Source: Vicinamibacteria bacterium (GTDB taxonomy: Bacteria > Acidobacteriota > Vicinamibacteria > Vicinamibacterales > 2-12-FULL-66-21). Taken from it: 9,675 nt of DNA. The position numbers and the translations under genes are program-made. Positions 1 through 6,886 of this stretch are shown piece after piece. Under the pieces are notes generated by a model, which searched no databases, was not told where the DNA came from, and saw only the letters and a program-made list of their open reading frames with translations. How positions within the stretch are numbered: position 1 is the stretch's first letter; each line of letters opens with the position of its first letter. Location: NCBI GenBank assembly GCA_025937075.1, contig JAICSD010000142.1:1-9675 (forward strand). Reading direction: 5' to 3'.

Positions 1-2091
1 CTGGCGGCCGCCGATCTCGAAGGTCGCCGCTGGGCCCATCGGGTTCACCGGCAGCTTCTTCTCCCAGACCTCCTTGCCCGTGTCCTTGTCGAACGCGCGG
101 AACGTGAAGTCCGGCGTCCCCGTGAAGATCAATCCGCCCGCGGTGACGACCGCGCCCTTCGGTTCACCCGACCCGGTATTGTGAATGCCCTTGGCCGCAA
201 GCTCCGGCACTTCACCGACCGGTACCTGCCACTTGATCGTCCCTTTGTTCAGGTCGTACGCGGTGAGGGTCGACCACGGCGGCACGACCGGCGACGGTCC
301 GATCTTGGGCGTCATGTAGCCGTAGCCGCTCCAGTACCGCGTGGGGCCGCTCGGCTTTTCCTCCGGCGCACCGGGCTTGGGAACGGGCGTCTTCGCGGCC
401 TCGGCATCCGCAGCGGCCGGGTCGGAGAGGTACGCGATCAATCCGGTCAGCTCGCGGTCACCGAACTGGAACGATGGCATCCGTCCCTGCCCTGCGAGGA
501 CGGTTCGTTTGATCGCGGTCGCATCCAGCCGCCTCGTCACGCCGATCAGCGCGGGAATCGCCGGCGGCGCGCCGCGCAGCTCCTCGCCGTGGCACGCGAC
601 GCAGCGCTGCTTGTAGATCGCGCGACCCAGTTGATCGGGAGGCGCGTTCAGCATCCGTTCACGCAGCGGCGCCTGCGCCTCCAGCTTCAACATCGTCGGC
701 TCGTCCTTGTTGAGGACGTACACGACGCCAGTCGAGGGATCGGATGCAGTGGTCCCCCAATTCGCGCCGCCGGCGTTGCTGGGAATCTGCATCGTGTTCG
801 CCATCGCGGGCGGTGTGAAGAGGCCCTTGTTCACCGACGTGCGAACCATCTCCGTCCACTTCTCGCGTTCGGCGGGATCGTCCAGATAGGGGCTCATGTC
901 CTCGACGGTGAACTTCTGCCGCGCGAACGCGGGGACAACGGTCGGGAACGGCTGCGTGGGCCACGACCGCTCGCCGGGAACGTCTGACTGCGGAACGGCG
1001 CGCTCCTCGATCGGCCAGAGCGGCTCGCCCGTGGCGCGATTGAAGACGTACAGGAAGCCGGTCTTCCCCGCCATCGCAACCGCGTCGACCTTGCGGCCGT
1101 TGTGCTGGACGGTGATCAGCTGGGGCGGCGCGGTGTTGTCGTAATCCCAGAGATCGTGGTGCACGACCTGGTAGTGCCACAGCCGCTTGCCCGTGCGCGC
1201 GTCGAGCGCGAGCAGGCAGTCGCCGAACAGGTTTGCACCGACCCGGTCGGCGCCGTAGAAGTCATACGTTGGAGATCCGGTCGGCGCGTAGATGATTCCT
1301 CGCTCCTCGTCGAGGCTCATGTCACCCCAGACGTTGACGCCGCCAACGTAGGTATACGCGTCCTTCGGCCACGTGTCGTAGCCGAACTCGCCGGGATGCG
1401 GAATCGTGTGGAAGCTCCACACGACCTTGCCCGTGAGGACATCGAAGGCGCGGATGTCGCCGGGCGGCGATCCGTACGCCTCACCCGTCCTGGAGCCGAC
1501 GATCAGCAGGTTCTCGAAGATTCGCCCCGGCGAGTTCCATCCGAGCGACCCGAAGCCGAACTCGATGATCGACTTCGGATCGCGACCGAGCCCTTCGCGC
1601 AAGTCGACGCGTCCGTCGGTGCCGAACGACGTGATCGGCTTCCCGGTTCGCGCGTCGATGGCCTGCAGATAGGCCCCGGCGGCGAACAGCAGGCGGCGGT
1701 CCGATCGATCCTTGCTCTCCCAGTAGTTGATGCCGCGATTCGTGACGTCGCGCTGGAAGATTGGATCCTGCTCGTGCCTCCAGAGCTCCTTCCCCGTCAG
1801 GGCGTCGACGGCAACGAACGCGCCGTTATTGCCCAGGGCGTACATGACGCCCTCGACGATGATGGGGTTGAAGCGGAGGCGCGGATTCGGCCCGGCCTGA
1901 TACGTCCACGCGACCTCCAGGTCCTGTACGTTCGAACGATTGATCTGTTTCAGCGACGAATAGGACGCCGAATCCGACCCGCCGAGATACTGACGCCATT
2001 CCGTCCTCGCCTGCCGATCGGCCGCAGCGACGGCGACCCCAGCGCTCGCCGCCGCCGCGACCGCCGCGAACCACCCCGATGATCTGCGCAC
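1..2091 (-). CDS. PQQ-dependent dehydrogenase with inserted cytochrome c domain (C-terminus cut by window edge)
   Basis: A quinoprotein dehydrogenase, probably periplasmic, that would oxidise an alcohol or sugar using PQQ and pass electrons to its own heme. The frame is open from a GTG at 2091 through base 1 (697 codons), so the C-terminus lies outside the window. An alanine-rich signal peptide covers about residues 1-25, then WRQYLGGSDSASYSSL opens the propeller. Repeated blade motifs of the type A-D-x-x-T-G-K-x-x-W are clear (ALTGKELW, VLTGKVVW, ARTGKRLW, KDTGKEVW). HHDLWD at residues 311-316 matches the catalytic-Asp region of membrane glucose dehydrogenase-like quinoproteins. The vicinal Cys pair of classical alcohol dehydrogenases is absent: only C292 and the heme cysteines were seen. 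A class I cytochrome c domain (CVACH 497-501, likely axial M538 in GRMPSF) sits before the last blades. The GTG start is supported by a strong ribosome-binding site. Family certain, substrate unknown. Confidence 0.93.
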   Translation of the reverse strand, partial: MRRSSGWFAAVAAAASAGVAVAAADRQARTEWRQYLGGSDSASYSSLKQINRSNVQDLEVAWTYQAGPNPRLRFNPIIVEGVMYALGNNGAFVAVDALTGKELWRHEQDPIFQRDVTNRGINYWESKDRSDRRLLFAAGAYLQAIDARTGKPITSFGTDGRVDLREGLGRDPKSIIEFGFGSLGWNSPGRIFENLLIVGSRTGEAYGSPPGDIRAFDVLTGKVVWSFHTIPHPGEFGYDTWPKDAYTYVGGVNVWGDMSLDEERGIIYAPTGSPTYDFYGADRVGANLFGDCLLALDARTGKRLWHYQVVHHDLWDYDNTAPPQLITVQHNGRKVDAVAMAGKTGFLYVFNRATGEPLWPIEERAVPQSDVPGERSWPTQPFPTVVPAFARQKFTVEDMSPYLDDPAEREKWTEMVRTSVNKGLFTPPAMANTMQIPSNAGGANWGTTASDPSTGVVYVLNKDEPTMLKLEAQAPLRERMLNAPPDQLGRAIYKQRCVACHGEELRGAPPAIPALIGVTRRLDATAIKRTVLAGQGRMPSFQFGDRELTGLIAYLSDPAAADAEAAKTPVPKPGAPEEKPSGPTRYWSGYGYMTPKIGPSPVVPPWSTLTAYDLNKGTIKWQVPVGEVPELAAKGIHNTGSGEPKGAVVTAGGLIFTGTPDFTFRAFDKDTGKEVWEKKLPVNPMGPAATFEIGGRQ

Positions 2092-2099
2092 GCCTGGCT

Positions 2100-2105
2100 C
2101 CTCCT
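2100..2105 (-). promoter_or_regulatory. Ribosome-binding site of the PQQ dehydrogenase
   Basis: On the minus strand, a perfect AGGAGG lies 8 nt before the GTG at 2091. It decides the start: the next residues form a signal peptide, and no equally good site serves a downstream codon. Confidence 0.75.
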
Positions 2106-2112
2106 CTTCCAA

Positions 2113-2136
2113 CTTCCGCCTGAAGGCGGAAGCTAC
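2113..2136 (-). repeat. GTAG-headed REP-like hairpin after the interrupted TonB receptor
   Basis: Read on the minus strand, GTAG (2136-2133) is followed at once by a perfect 8-bp stem, CTTCCGCC and GGCGGAAG, around a TTCA loop. It begins 6 nt after the receptor stop codon and ends shortly before the ribosome-binding site of the dehydrogenase. A GTAG tetranucleotide at the 5' foot of a GC-rich palindrome is the known signature of REP elements mobilised by RAYT (TnpA-REP) transposases. The same form recurs at 6757-6882. There is no T-run, so a classical intrinsic terminator is less likely, but mRNA 3'-end protection is possible. Confidence 0.6.
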
Positions 2137-2142
2137 GTCGAC

Positions 2143-5100
2143 TCAGAAAAACAGCTTCCCGCCAATCTGCATCTGGCGCATCGAACCCGCGGAGCTGATG
2201 CGGCCGAACGACGACGACCCGAACGTCGATCCCGGGTTGCCGAAGTTCACGTCGTTGAACGCGTTGAAGATCTCCGCGCGAATCTGGAACTGCACCGTGC
2301 GCGCGATCGGGATGTTCTTCATCATCGACAAATCCGTGCCGACGAACTTCGGGCCGCGCAGCAGGTTGCGGGGCGCGCCGCCGAACGTGAACTGCGCGGG
2401 CAGCGCAAACGCCGACGCATCGTAGCAGTTGATCAGCTCCCGCGTCGCCGTGTTCGGCTGGCAGTTCAGGCTCGGGGCCGGCCCGACGAGGTCCGGACGC
2501 TGCTGGCCCGTGATGCCGATGTTCGCACGATCGCTGCTGATGACGACGTTCACCGGCGTGCCGCTCTGGATGGTCGTGACGCCGCCGATCTGCCATCCGG
2601 CGACGACATACTTGAGGAACGGCTGTGAAGAATCCTTCAGAAACGGCACGTCGTACAGATAGCTGGCCACGAAGCGGTGCGGGACGTCCCAGTTCGCCGG
2701 CCCGTAATCCCTCCCGATATCGTAGTTGTCCATCGTCTGGCCGCCGCCGTTCGAGTGCGTGGACATGTCGCGCGTGCGCGACCACGTGTAGTGGGCGTCC
2801 GCCTGAAGGCCGTGGCTCATGCGCTTGCGAAAGATCACGCTGATCGCATCGTAGTCCGCAATCAAGTCGTTCTGGATGATGCGGCGGCTGCGGAAGTTGT
2901 GACTCGGACGGCGCGGATCGACCGACCCAGGGCCAGGCTGCGGCGTGTTGTTGAAGAAGCTCCTATCGAGGTGGCTGGTGTTCGAGCCGATGTACTGCAG
3001 ATCGAGCGCCGTGCCGCTCCACAACTCGCGCTGCACGTCGAAGCTCCACTGATCCTTGCGCGCGTTCGGCAGGCGGCGCGTCGGGGAAATCATGTCCGGC
3101 GCGACTGCAGGCCCGGCGACGCCGAGCGGACTATCGAACGAGAGCGTCGGGTTGGCGGGATCGGACGTGAACGTCGACACGGCCGCCAGCGGCGGATTGT
3201 TCGTCAGGAACGTGAAGGAGTTCATCTGGTTCGGGTTGTAGTAGATCCCGAACCCAGCGCGGACCACCGTCTTCTCTCCGATCCTGTAGGTCGCGCCGAG
3301 CCGCGGCGCGAAATCCTTTCGATTCGGCTCCTGGAACTCGAAGCCTTCTGCCGGGAAGCTGCTCGGGATGATCGTCTCGAAGTCTTCGGCGAGCATCGAG
3401 GCGAATCCCTCGTAGGTCTGGACTGGTGTGTTCAGCTCGTAGCGCAGGCCGAGGCTGAGCGTCAGGTCGCGGCCGAGCTGCCAGACGTCGTTCACGAAGA
3501 ACCCGTTCCGCCACCCGCCAACGTGTCCGAGGATCTGATCGGTCGGCGTGATCACCGTTCGCGGGAGGCCGAGCATGAAATCCGCGACCGAATAGCCGCT
3601 GATGTCGCCGGTGAAATCGAAGCGGCCTCGCGGATCGTTCGCCGCTCGACGTCCCGTCGTGAGCCGGCGGAGATCGAAGCCGGTGCGGACGTTGTGCGAA
3701 CCGTGCGTCCATGCGAGCACGTCCGACGCCTGGAACGTCGTATCGAACTGGTTCCAGTTCGTGCCGCCGGCGCCGATGCCAGCGAAGTTCGAGACGTTCA
3801 CGCTGGGAATGCCGGGGTTGTTGTACTTCACGTCTCCATCGAAGCCCGGAATGCCGAGCGACACGCCCGCGTCCGGAATGCTGTTGACGAAGAAGTAGTT
3901 CAGCGTATCGAAGTCGATGCGATGTTATCCGACGCGTGCGTCGTTCAGCAGGTTGGAGCGGAGTGTATGCGTGTAGGTGAAGAGTGAGTTCTTGTTCACC
4001 CGCGGCTGCGTGATGCCGGTCACGGGAATCAGGCCCACGTTCGTGTTGTAGCTGTCGTACCAGTTGTACCGGTAGTACAGACGCACCTTGTTGCCGATGT
4101 TCTGGTCGACACGTGCCAGCACCTGATCGATGTTGTCCTCGCTGGAGCTGTTCCCCTGGAAGTTCGACGCCGTGCCCGGCCGGTTCGGCTCCGGATAGTA
4201 CTGGAGCAGGTCCTTCGACGTGGCGGACAGCTGCGATGATGGAATGACGTTCCCTGGAAACGTCTGACCGGGCGCCAGCGGGTTGCGAATCGCCGTCTGA
4301 ACCTCGGAGAAATTGCCCTGTCGCATCAGCATCGTGGGCACGGATGCGAATCCCGGCGTGAGCGCCTCTCCGCGAACACCTTCATAGGCGGCCATGAAGA
4401 ACGTCCGGTTGCGTCCGTCGTACAGCTTCGGGAACATCACCGGGCCGTCCATCTGTACGCCGAACTGGTTCCGGCGCCGCGGATTCTTCGGCTTCGATCG
4501 ATCCTCGAAGTAGCCGCGGGCGTCCAGCTCGTCGCCCTGGTAGAACTGGAACACGGATCCGTGCGCGTTGTTCGTGCCGCTCTTCGTGACGACGTTGATG
4601 TGGACGCCCAGGTACGATCCGTATTCCGCGGACGCGCTTCCCGTCTGCACCTGAATCTCTTCGACCGCGTCGGCGATCGGCCGCATGCTGGTGGCGGCCA
4701 GCAGGTTCGACGAGGAGTTGATGCCGTCGAGCGAGAGGCTGTTCTGTATCTCGCGCTGCCCCGCGCCGCGGAAGCTCAGGCCGATGTCGCTGTTCAGTCC
4801 CGCGAGGACGCCAGGCGTCGTGCTGGCCAGGTTCCAGACGTTGCGGCCGTTCAACGGCAGATCGATGACCTTCCGCGCGCCGATGGTCTCGGAAATCGTC
4901 GCGCGATCCGTGTCCAGCACCTTCGCCGCTGCCTGCACGTTCACCGATTCGGCGAAGCCGCCGACGCGCATGACCGCATTCGTGCGGACCACCTGGTTGC
5001 TTGCCACGTCGACGCCCGTCGCGTTGAACGTCTGAAAGCCGGACATGGTGATCGTGATGTCGTATCGTCCGGCGCGGACGAACTGAATGTCGTAGTACCC

Positions 5101-5292
5101 CTCGGCATTCGTCGTCGCCTCGTAGGTATCCCGCGTGCCGGTGTTCACGGCGACCACTTGCGCGCCCGGGACCACCAGTCCCGCGCTGTCCGTCACGGTA
5201 CCGACGAGCGCCGTCTGCGACGCGAGCTGCGCACGTGCATTCGGCGCGATCGTCACGACGAGAGCGAGAGCCAACGAGAGTCGACGCGTCAT
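2143..5292 (-). pseudogene. Oar-like TonB-dependent receptor interrupted by one in-frame TAA
   Basis: An outer-membrane TonB-dependent transporter of the Oar type, which would take up an unknown ligand. The ATG at 5292 follows AGGGAGG by 5 nt and opens a signal peptide (about residues 1-21, ending NARA). A carboxypeptidase-regulatory-like beta-sandwich follows (about 26-110, with GTVTDSAGLVVPGA and EGYYDI), then the plug with LPLNGRN at 145-151 and the barrel. At codon 456 (3925-3927) the frame meets TAA, in the context NLLNDARVG-stop-HRIDFDTLNYFF. The same frame then stays open for 593 more codons to TGA at 2143-2145, ending GGKLFF as these receptors usually do. Read through, it would be 1049 residues, a normal length. 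The two halves join without frame change or loss, so one substitution explains it; Tyr (TAC or TAT) is the likely original residue. The second half alone has no signal peptide and should not function. Recent nonsense mutation, sequencing error or recoding are all possible. Confidence 0.9.
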
Positions 5293-5297
5293 GGCTG

Positions 5298-5304
5298 CCT
5301 CCCT
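5298..5304 (-). promoter_or_regulatory. Ribosome-binding site of the interrupted TonB receptor
   Basis: AGGGAGG on the minus strand, 5 nt before the ATG at 5292. It supports this start over a TTG 51 nt upstream (5343), which would add a low-complexity leader encoded by the G-rich repeat arm. The site lies only 6 nt downstream of the T-run at 5311-5315. Confidence 0.72.
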
Positions 5305-5310
5305 GATCGG

Positions 5311-5382
5311 AAAAATCCCCAACTCCCAATTCCCAACCCCCAAAGGCCATCGACTTTGGGCGTTGGGAGTTGGAGGTTGGGG
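5311..5382 (-). terminator. Long inverted repeat with T-run: likely terminator of the amidohydrolase, possible attenuator of the receptor
   Basis: In the minus-strand transcript the arm at 5382-5354 can pair with 5345-5317 across an 8-nt loop (5353-5346). Aligned by eye, 29 positions give 25 Watson-Crick pairs, one G-U pair and three mismatches (5361/5338, 5369/5330, 5375/5324). The stem is followed by A and five T (5315-5311), the form of a Rho-independent terminator, and begins 14 nt after the amidohydrolase stop codon. The receptor start codon is only 18 nt past the T-run, so full termination here would leave no obvious room for a separate promoter. An attenuator or leaky terminator is therefore possible. 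Both arms are built from GTTGGGA-like units, so the repeat may have arisen by duplication and inversion of low-complexity DNA. Confidence 0.6.
5317..5341 (-). other. G-quadruplex-capable G-rich tract in the receptor leader
   Basis: On the minus (mRNA-sense) strand this stretch carries four G-runs of 5, 3, 3 and 4, separated by TT, AATT and AGTT. This fits the usual G3+ with short loops pattern for an intramolecular quadruplex. It is the 3' arm of the inverted repeat, so quadruplex and hairpin would exclude each other. The plus strand has matching G-runs at 5358-5391. Structure formation is inferred from sequence only. Confidence 0.5.
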
Positions 5383-5396
5383 AGTTGGGGGTTCCG

Positions 5397-6737
5397 CTAT
5401 CGCCGAGGAGCGGGATTGAGCGCGTCCCAGCGCGCGTCGCCGATCGGCCCGTAGTTCGGCGGCAGCGAGCGCCAGTCAGCGCGCGAGAGGCCGTTCAGGT
5501 CATAGACGATTCGTCCGTCTCGTACGGTCAGCTCGCAGACGAGCTTTTCGGAGCCGTCCATCCGGGCGCCGTTCATGTCGACGAATCCGAACTTCCCGCG
5601 CTCGACGCGCAGGACGGCAACGTCCGCAGGCGCCCCCACCGAAAGATGCCCGTAGCTCTCCTGCTTGATCTCGCGGGCCGGATTCCACGTCGATCGCGCG
5701 ACCACTTCGTCGAGCGACATGCCCATCGCGAGGAACTTGTCCATCACGTTGAGCATGTCCTTCATGCCCGCGTTCATGCTGCCGATATGGAGGTCGGTCG
5801 AGATCGAGTCCGGCTGAAATCCTTCCTTCATGGCGGGCACGGCGATGCGCCACAGGAAGCTGCCCCCGCCGTGACCCACGTCGAAGATGACGCCGCGCTT
5901 GCGTCCTTCGAACAGCGCCGGGTTGACATGGCCGGAGGGATCCTGCTCGCCGCGAAGGCCCGAATAGACGTGCGTGTAGATGTCGCCGGGCCGGAGCTTC
6001 TTCGTCACGAGCTCACTCAGCGGGCGCTCCGGCTTGTTGGCGCCGAAGTCGACCATGACGGGGATGTTGGCGATCGTGCCCGCCTCGACCGCCTGCTCGA
6101 CTGGCTTCCACTCGGGCCCTGCGAAGTGTGCCGTCTTGACGCCGATGATCAGGCCCGGGAAGCGCTGCGCCATCTCCGCAGTCGGCTTCGCCTCCATGTC
6201 GGTGAGGTCCTGCTCGTACTTCCCGCCGCGCATCCCGTTGCCGACGATGTTGATGAAGGCGAGGACGCGGGTCTTGGAGCGATCGATGATGCGCTGCTTG
6301 AAATCTTCGAAGTTGCGCCAGCCGGCGCCGCCGGCGTCGGCGATCGTCGTCACGCCGACGCGGAACGTGAACCCGTCAGGATAAACGCTGTTGTCGCCCG
6401 CGTACGAGCCGCGCTCACCTGTGCCGGTGTAGACGTGCGTGTGGATGTCGACGAGCCCGGGCGTGACGTACAGCCCGGACGCGTCGACCGTCTTCAGCGC
6501 CTCAGCGGGATCGATGTTCGTCGCGACCGCGGCAATCTTGCCGCCCTGGATCGCGACGTCCCGTACCGCGCTGATGTGGTTGCGCGCATCGATGAGGTGC
6601 CCGCCGTGCAGCAGCAGATCGTACTTGGGCGCGCCCGCGGGTGCCTGCGGCGGAGCCTGCCGTCCGAACCCGGCCGCGACGACGAAGGTCGCCCCGGCTA
6701 CCGCGAACGCGACGAGTGCACTCATCGTTCTGCGCAT
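5397..6737 (-). CDS. Secreted metal-dependent amidohydrolase (amidohydrolase/deacetylase family)
   Basis: A hydrolase of the amidohydrolase superfamily, cleaving an amide or ester bond with a probably binuclear metal centre. The 446-residue protein begins at ATG 6737, 5 nt after AAGGGA. An export signal (about residues 1-25, hydrophobic core SALVAFAVAGATFVVAAG) places it in the periplasm or outside the cell. The TIM-barrel metal ligands appear in order: H99 and H101 in DIHTH, K201 in GVKTAHF (the lysine usually carboxylated), H256 in YTHVYSG, H289 in FDVGHGGGSF and D315 in STDLHIGS. The N-terminal YDLLLHGGHLID and C-terminal GAPADVAVL form the flanking beta-sandwich. This resembles the dihydroorotase-like amidohydrolase/deacetylase group, some of whose members act on N-acetyl or O-acetyl compounds. 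The actual substrate cannot be told. An in-frame extension to 6821 was rejected because it would run through two hairpins. It lies between two receptors on the same strand. Confidence 0.92.
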   Translation of the reverse strand: MRRTMSALVAFAVAGATFVVAAGFGRQAPPQAPAGAPKYDLLLHGGHLIDARNHISAVRDVAIQGGKIAAVATNIDPAEALKTVDASGLYVTPGLVDIHTHVYTGTGERGSYAGDNSVYPDGFTFRVGVTTIADAGGAGWRNFEDFKQRIIDRSKTRVLAFINIVGNGMRGGKYEQDLTDMEAKPTAEMAQRFPGLIIGVKTAHFAGPEWKPVEQAVEAGTIANIPVMVDFGANKPERPLSELVTKKLRPGDIYTHVYSGLRGEQDPSGHVNPALFEGRKRGVIFDVGHGGGSFLWRIAVPAMKEGFQPDSISTDLHIGSMNAGMKDMLNVMDKFLAMGMSLDEVVARSTWNPAREIKQESYGHLSVGAPADVAVLRVERGKFGFVDMNGARMDGSEKLVCELTVRDGRIVYDLNGLSRADWRSLPPNYGPIGDARWDALNPAPRR

Positions 6738-6742
6738 GGAGA

Positions 6743-6748
6743 TCCCTT
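6743..6748 (-). promoter_or_regulatory. Ribosome-binding site of the amidohydrolase
   Basis: AAGGGA on the minus strand, 5 nt before the ATG at 6737. It fixes the start at the signal peptide rather than at the upstream in-frame ATG at 6821, which lies beyond two palindromes. Confidence 0.6.
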
Positions 6749-6756
6749 CGATGGAA

Positions 6757-6781
6757 CGCGGGCCTGAAAGGCCCGCGCTAC
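6757..6781 (-). repeat. GTAG-headed REP-like hairpin, copy nearest the amidohydrolase start
   Basis: Minus strand: GTAG (6781-6778), then a perfect 9-bp stem, CGCGGGCCT and AGGCCCGCG, around a TTC loop. It ends 19 nt before the amidohydrolase ATG, so it would lie in the 5' leader just before the ribosome-binding site. The TTTCAGG centre resembles the TTCAGG centre of the hairpin at 2113-2136. Confidence 0.62.
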
Positions 6782-6795
6782 GAGCGACGGCGAAT

Positions 6796-6816
6796 GGCGG
6801 CCCTGGGCCGCCCCAC
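6796..6816 (-). repeat. REP-like hairpin with divergent GTGG head
   Basis: Minus strand: GTGG (6816-6813), then GGCGGCCC, a single central A, and GGGCCGCC. The stem is a perfect 8-bp palindrome, though so short a centre means the inner pairs must open to form a loop. The head is one base off GTAG, so this may be a decayed copy of the neighbouring elements. Confidence 0.5.
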
Positions 6817-6831
6817 GACAACGAACGTCGC

Positions 6832-6853
6832 GCGCCCCGTTTAGGGGCGCTAC
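6832..6853 (-). repeat. GTAG-headed REP-like hairpin with 7-bp stem
   Basis: Minus strand: GTAG (6853-6850), whose last G opens the stem. GCGCCCC pairs with GGGGCGC around a TAAAC loop. The stem sequence differs from its neighbours while the head and hairpin form are kept, as if structure rather than sequence were conserved. Confidence 0.58.
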
Positions 6854-6859
6854 GATGAA

Positions 6860-6882
6860 GGCGGGCCTGAGACCCGCCCTAC
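6860..6882 (-). repeat. GTAG-headed REP-like hairpin directly after the right-hand TonB receptor
   Basis: Minus strand: GTAG (6882-6879), then GGCGGG pairing with CCCGCC; with a T-G and a C-G pair added, the stem is 8 bp around a TCA loop. It starts 4 nt after the receptor stop codon, the same position relative to a receptor stop as the copy at 2113-2136. There is no T-run. Confidence 0.58.
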
Positions 6883-6886
6883 ATCT

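Noticed and set aside
1102..2082. Plus-strand open frame opposite the dehydrogenase
   Set aside because: The minus strand carries a continuous PQQ propeller across this stretch; the plus frame shows no family features.
2143..3864. Second half of the interrupted receptor as an independent gene starting at GTG 3864
   Set aside because: It starts mid-barrel without signal peptide or plug. Homology-like sequence continues upstream in the same frame to the TAA, so it is the 3' part of one gene.
2677..3987. Plus-strand open frame opposite the interrupted receptor, spanning the TAA
   Set aside because: Composition is that of an antisense shadow. It does not explain the stop codon, and the receptor motifs on the minus strand are unmistakable.
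5370..6767. Long open frame on the plus strand opposite the amidohydrolase
   Set aside because: Its product is rich in Arg, Val, Asp and Ala with no recognisable motif. The minus strand here encodes a complete enzyme with all metal ligands, so this is an antisense shadow in GC-rich DNA.
6738..6821. N-terminal extension of the amidohydrolase from an upstream ATG at 6821
   Set aside because: It would translate two palindromes and bury the signal peptide. The ATG at 6737 has a ribosome-binding site and opens the signal peptide.
6757..6882. CRISPR-like array
   Set aside because: The repeated units differ in sequence, are themselves palindromes with short irregular gaps, and have no unique spacers of constant length.
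6757..6882. Intrinsic terminators for the right-hand receptor
   Set aside because: None of the four hairpins is followed by a T-run on the minus strand, so a standard Rho-independent terminator is not supported.
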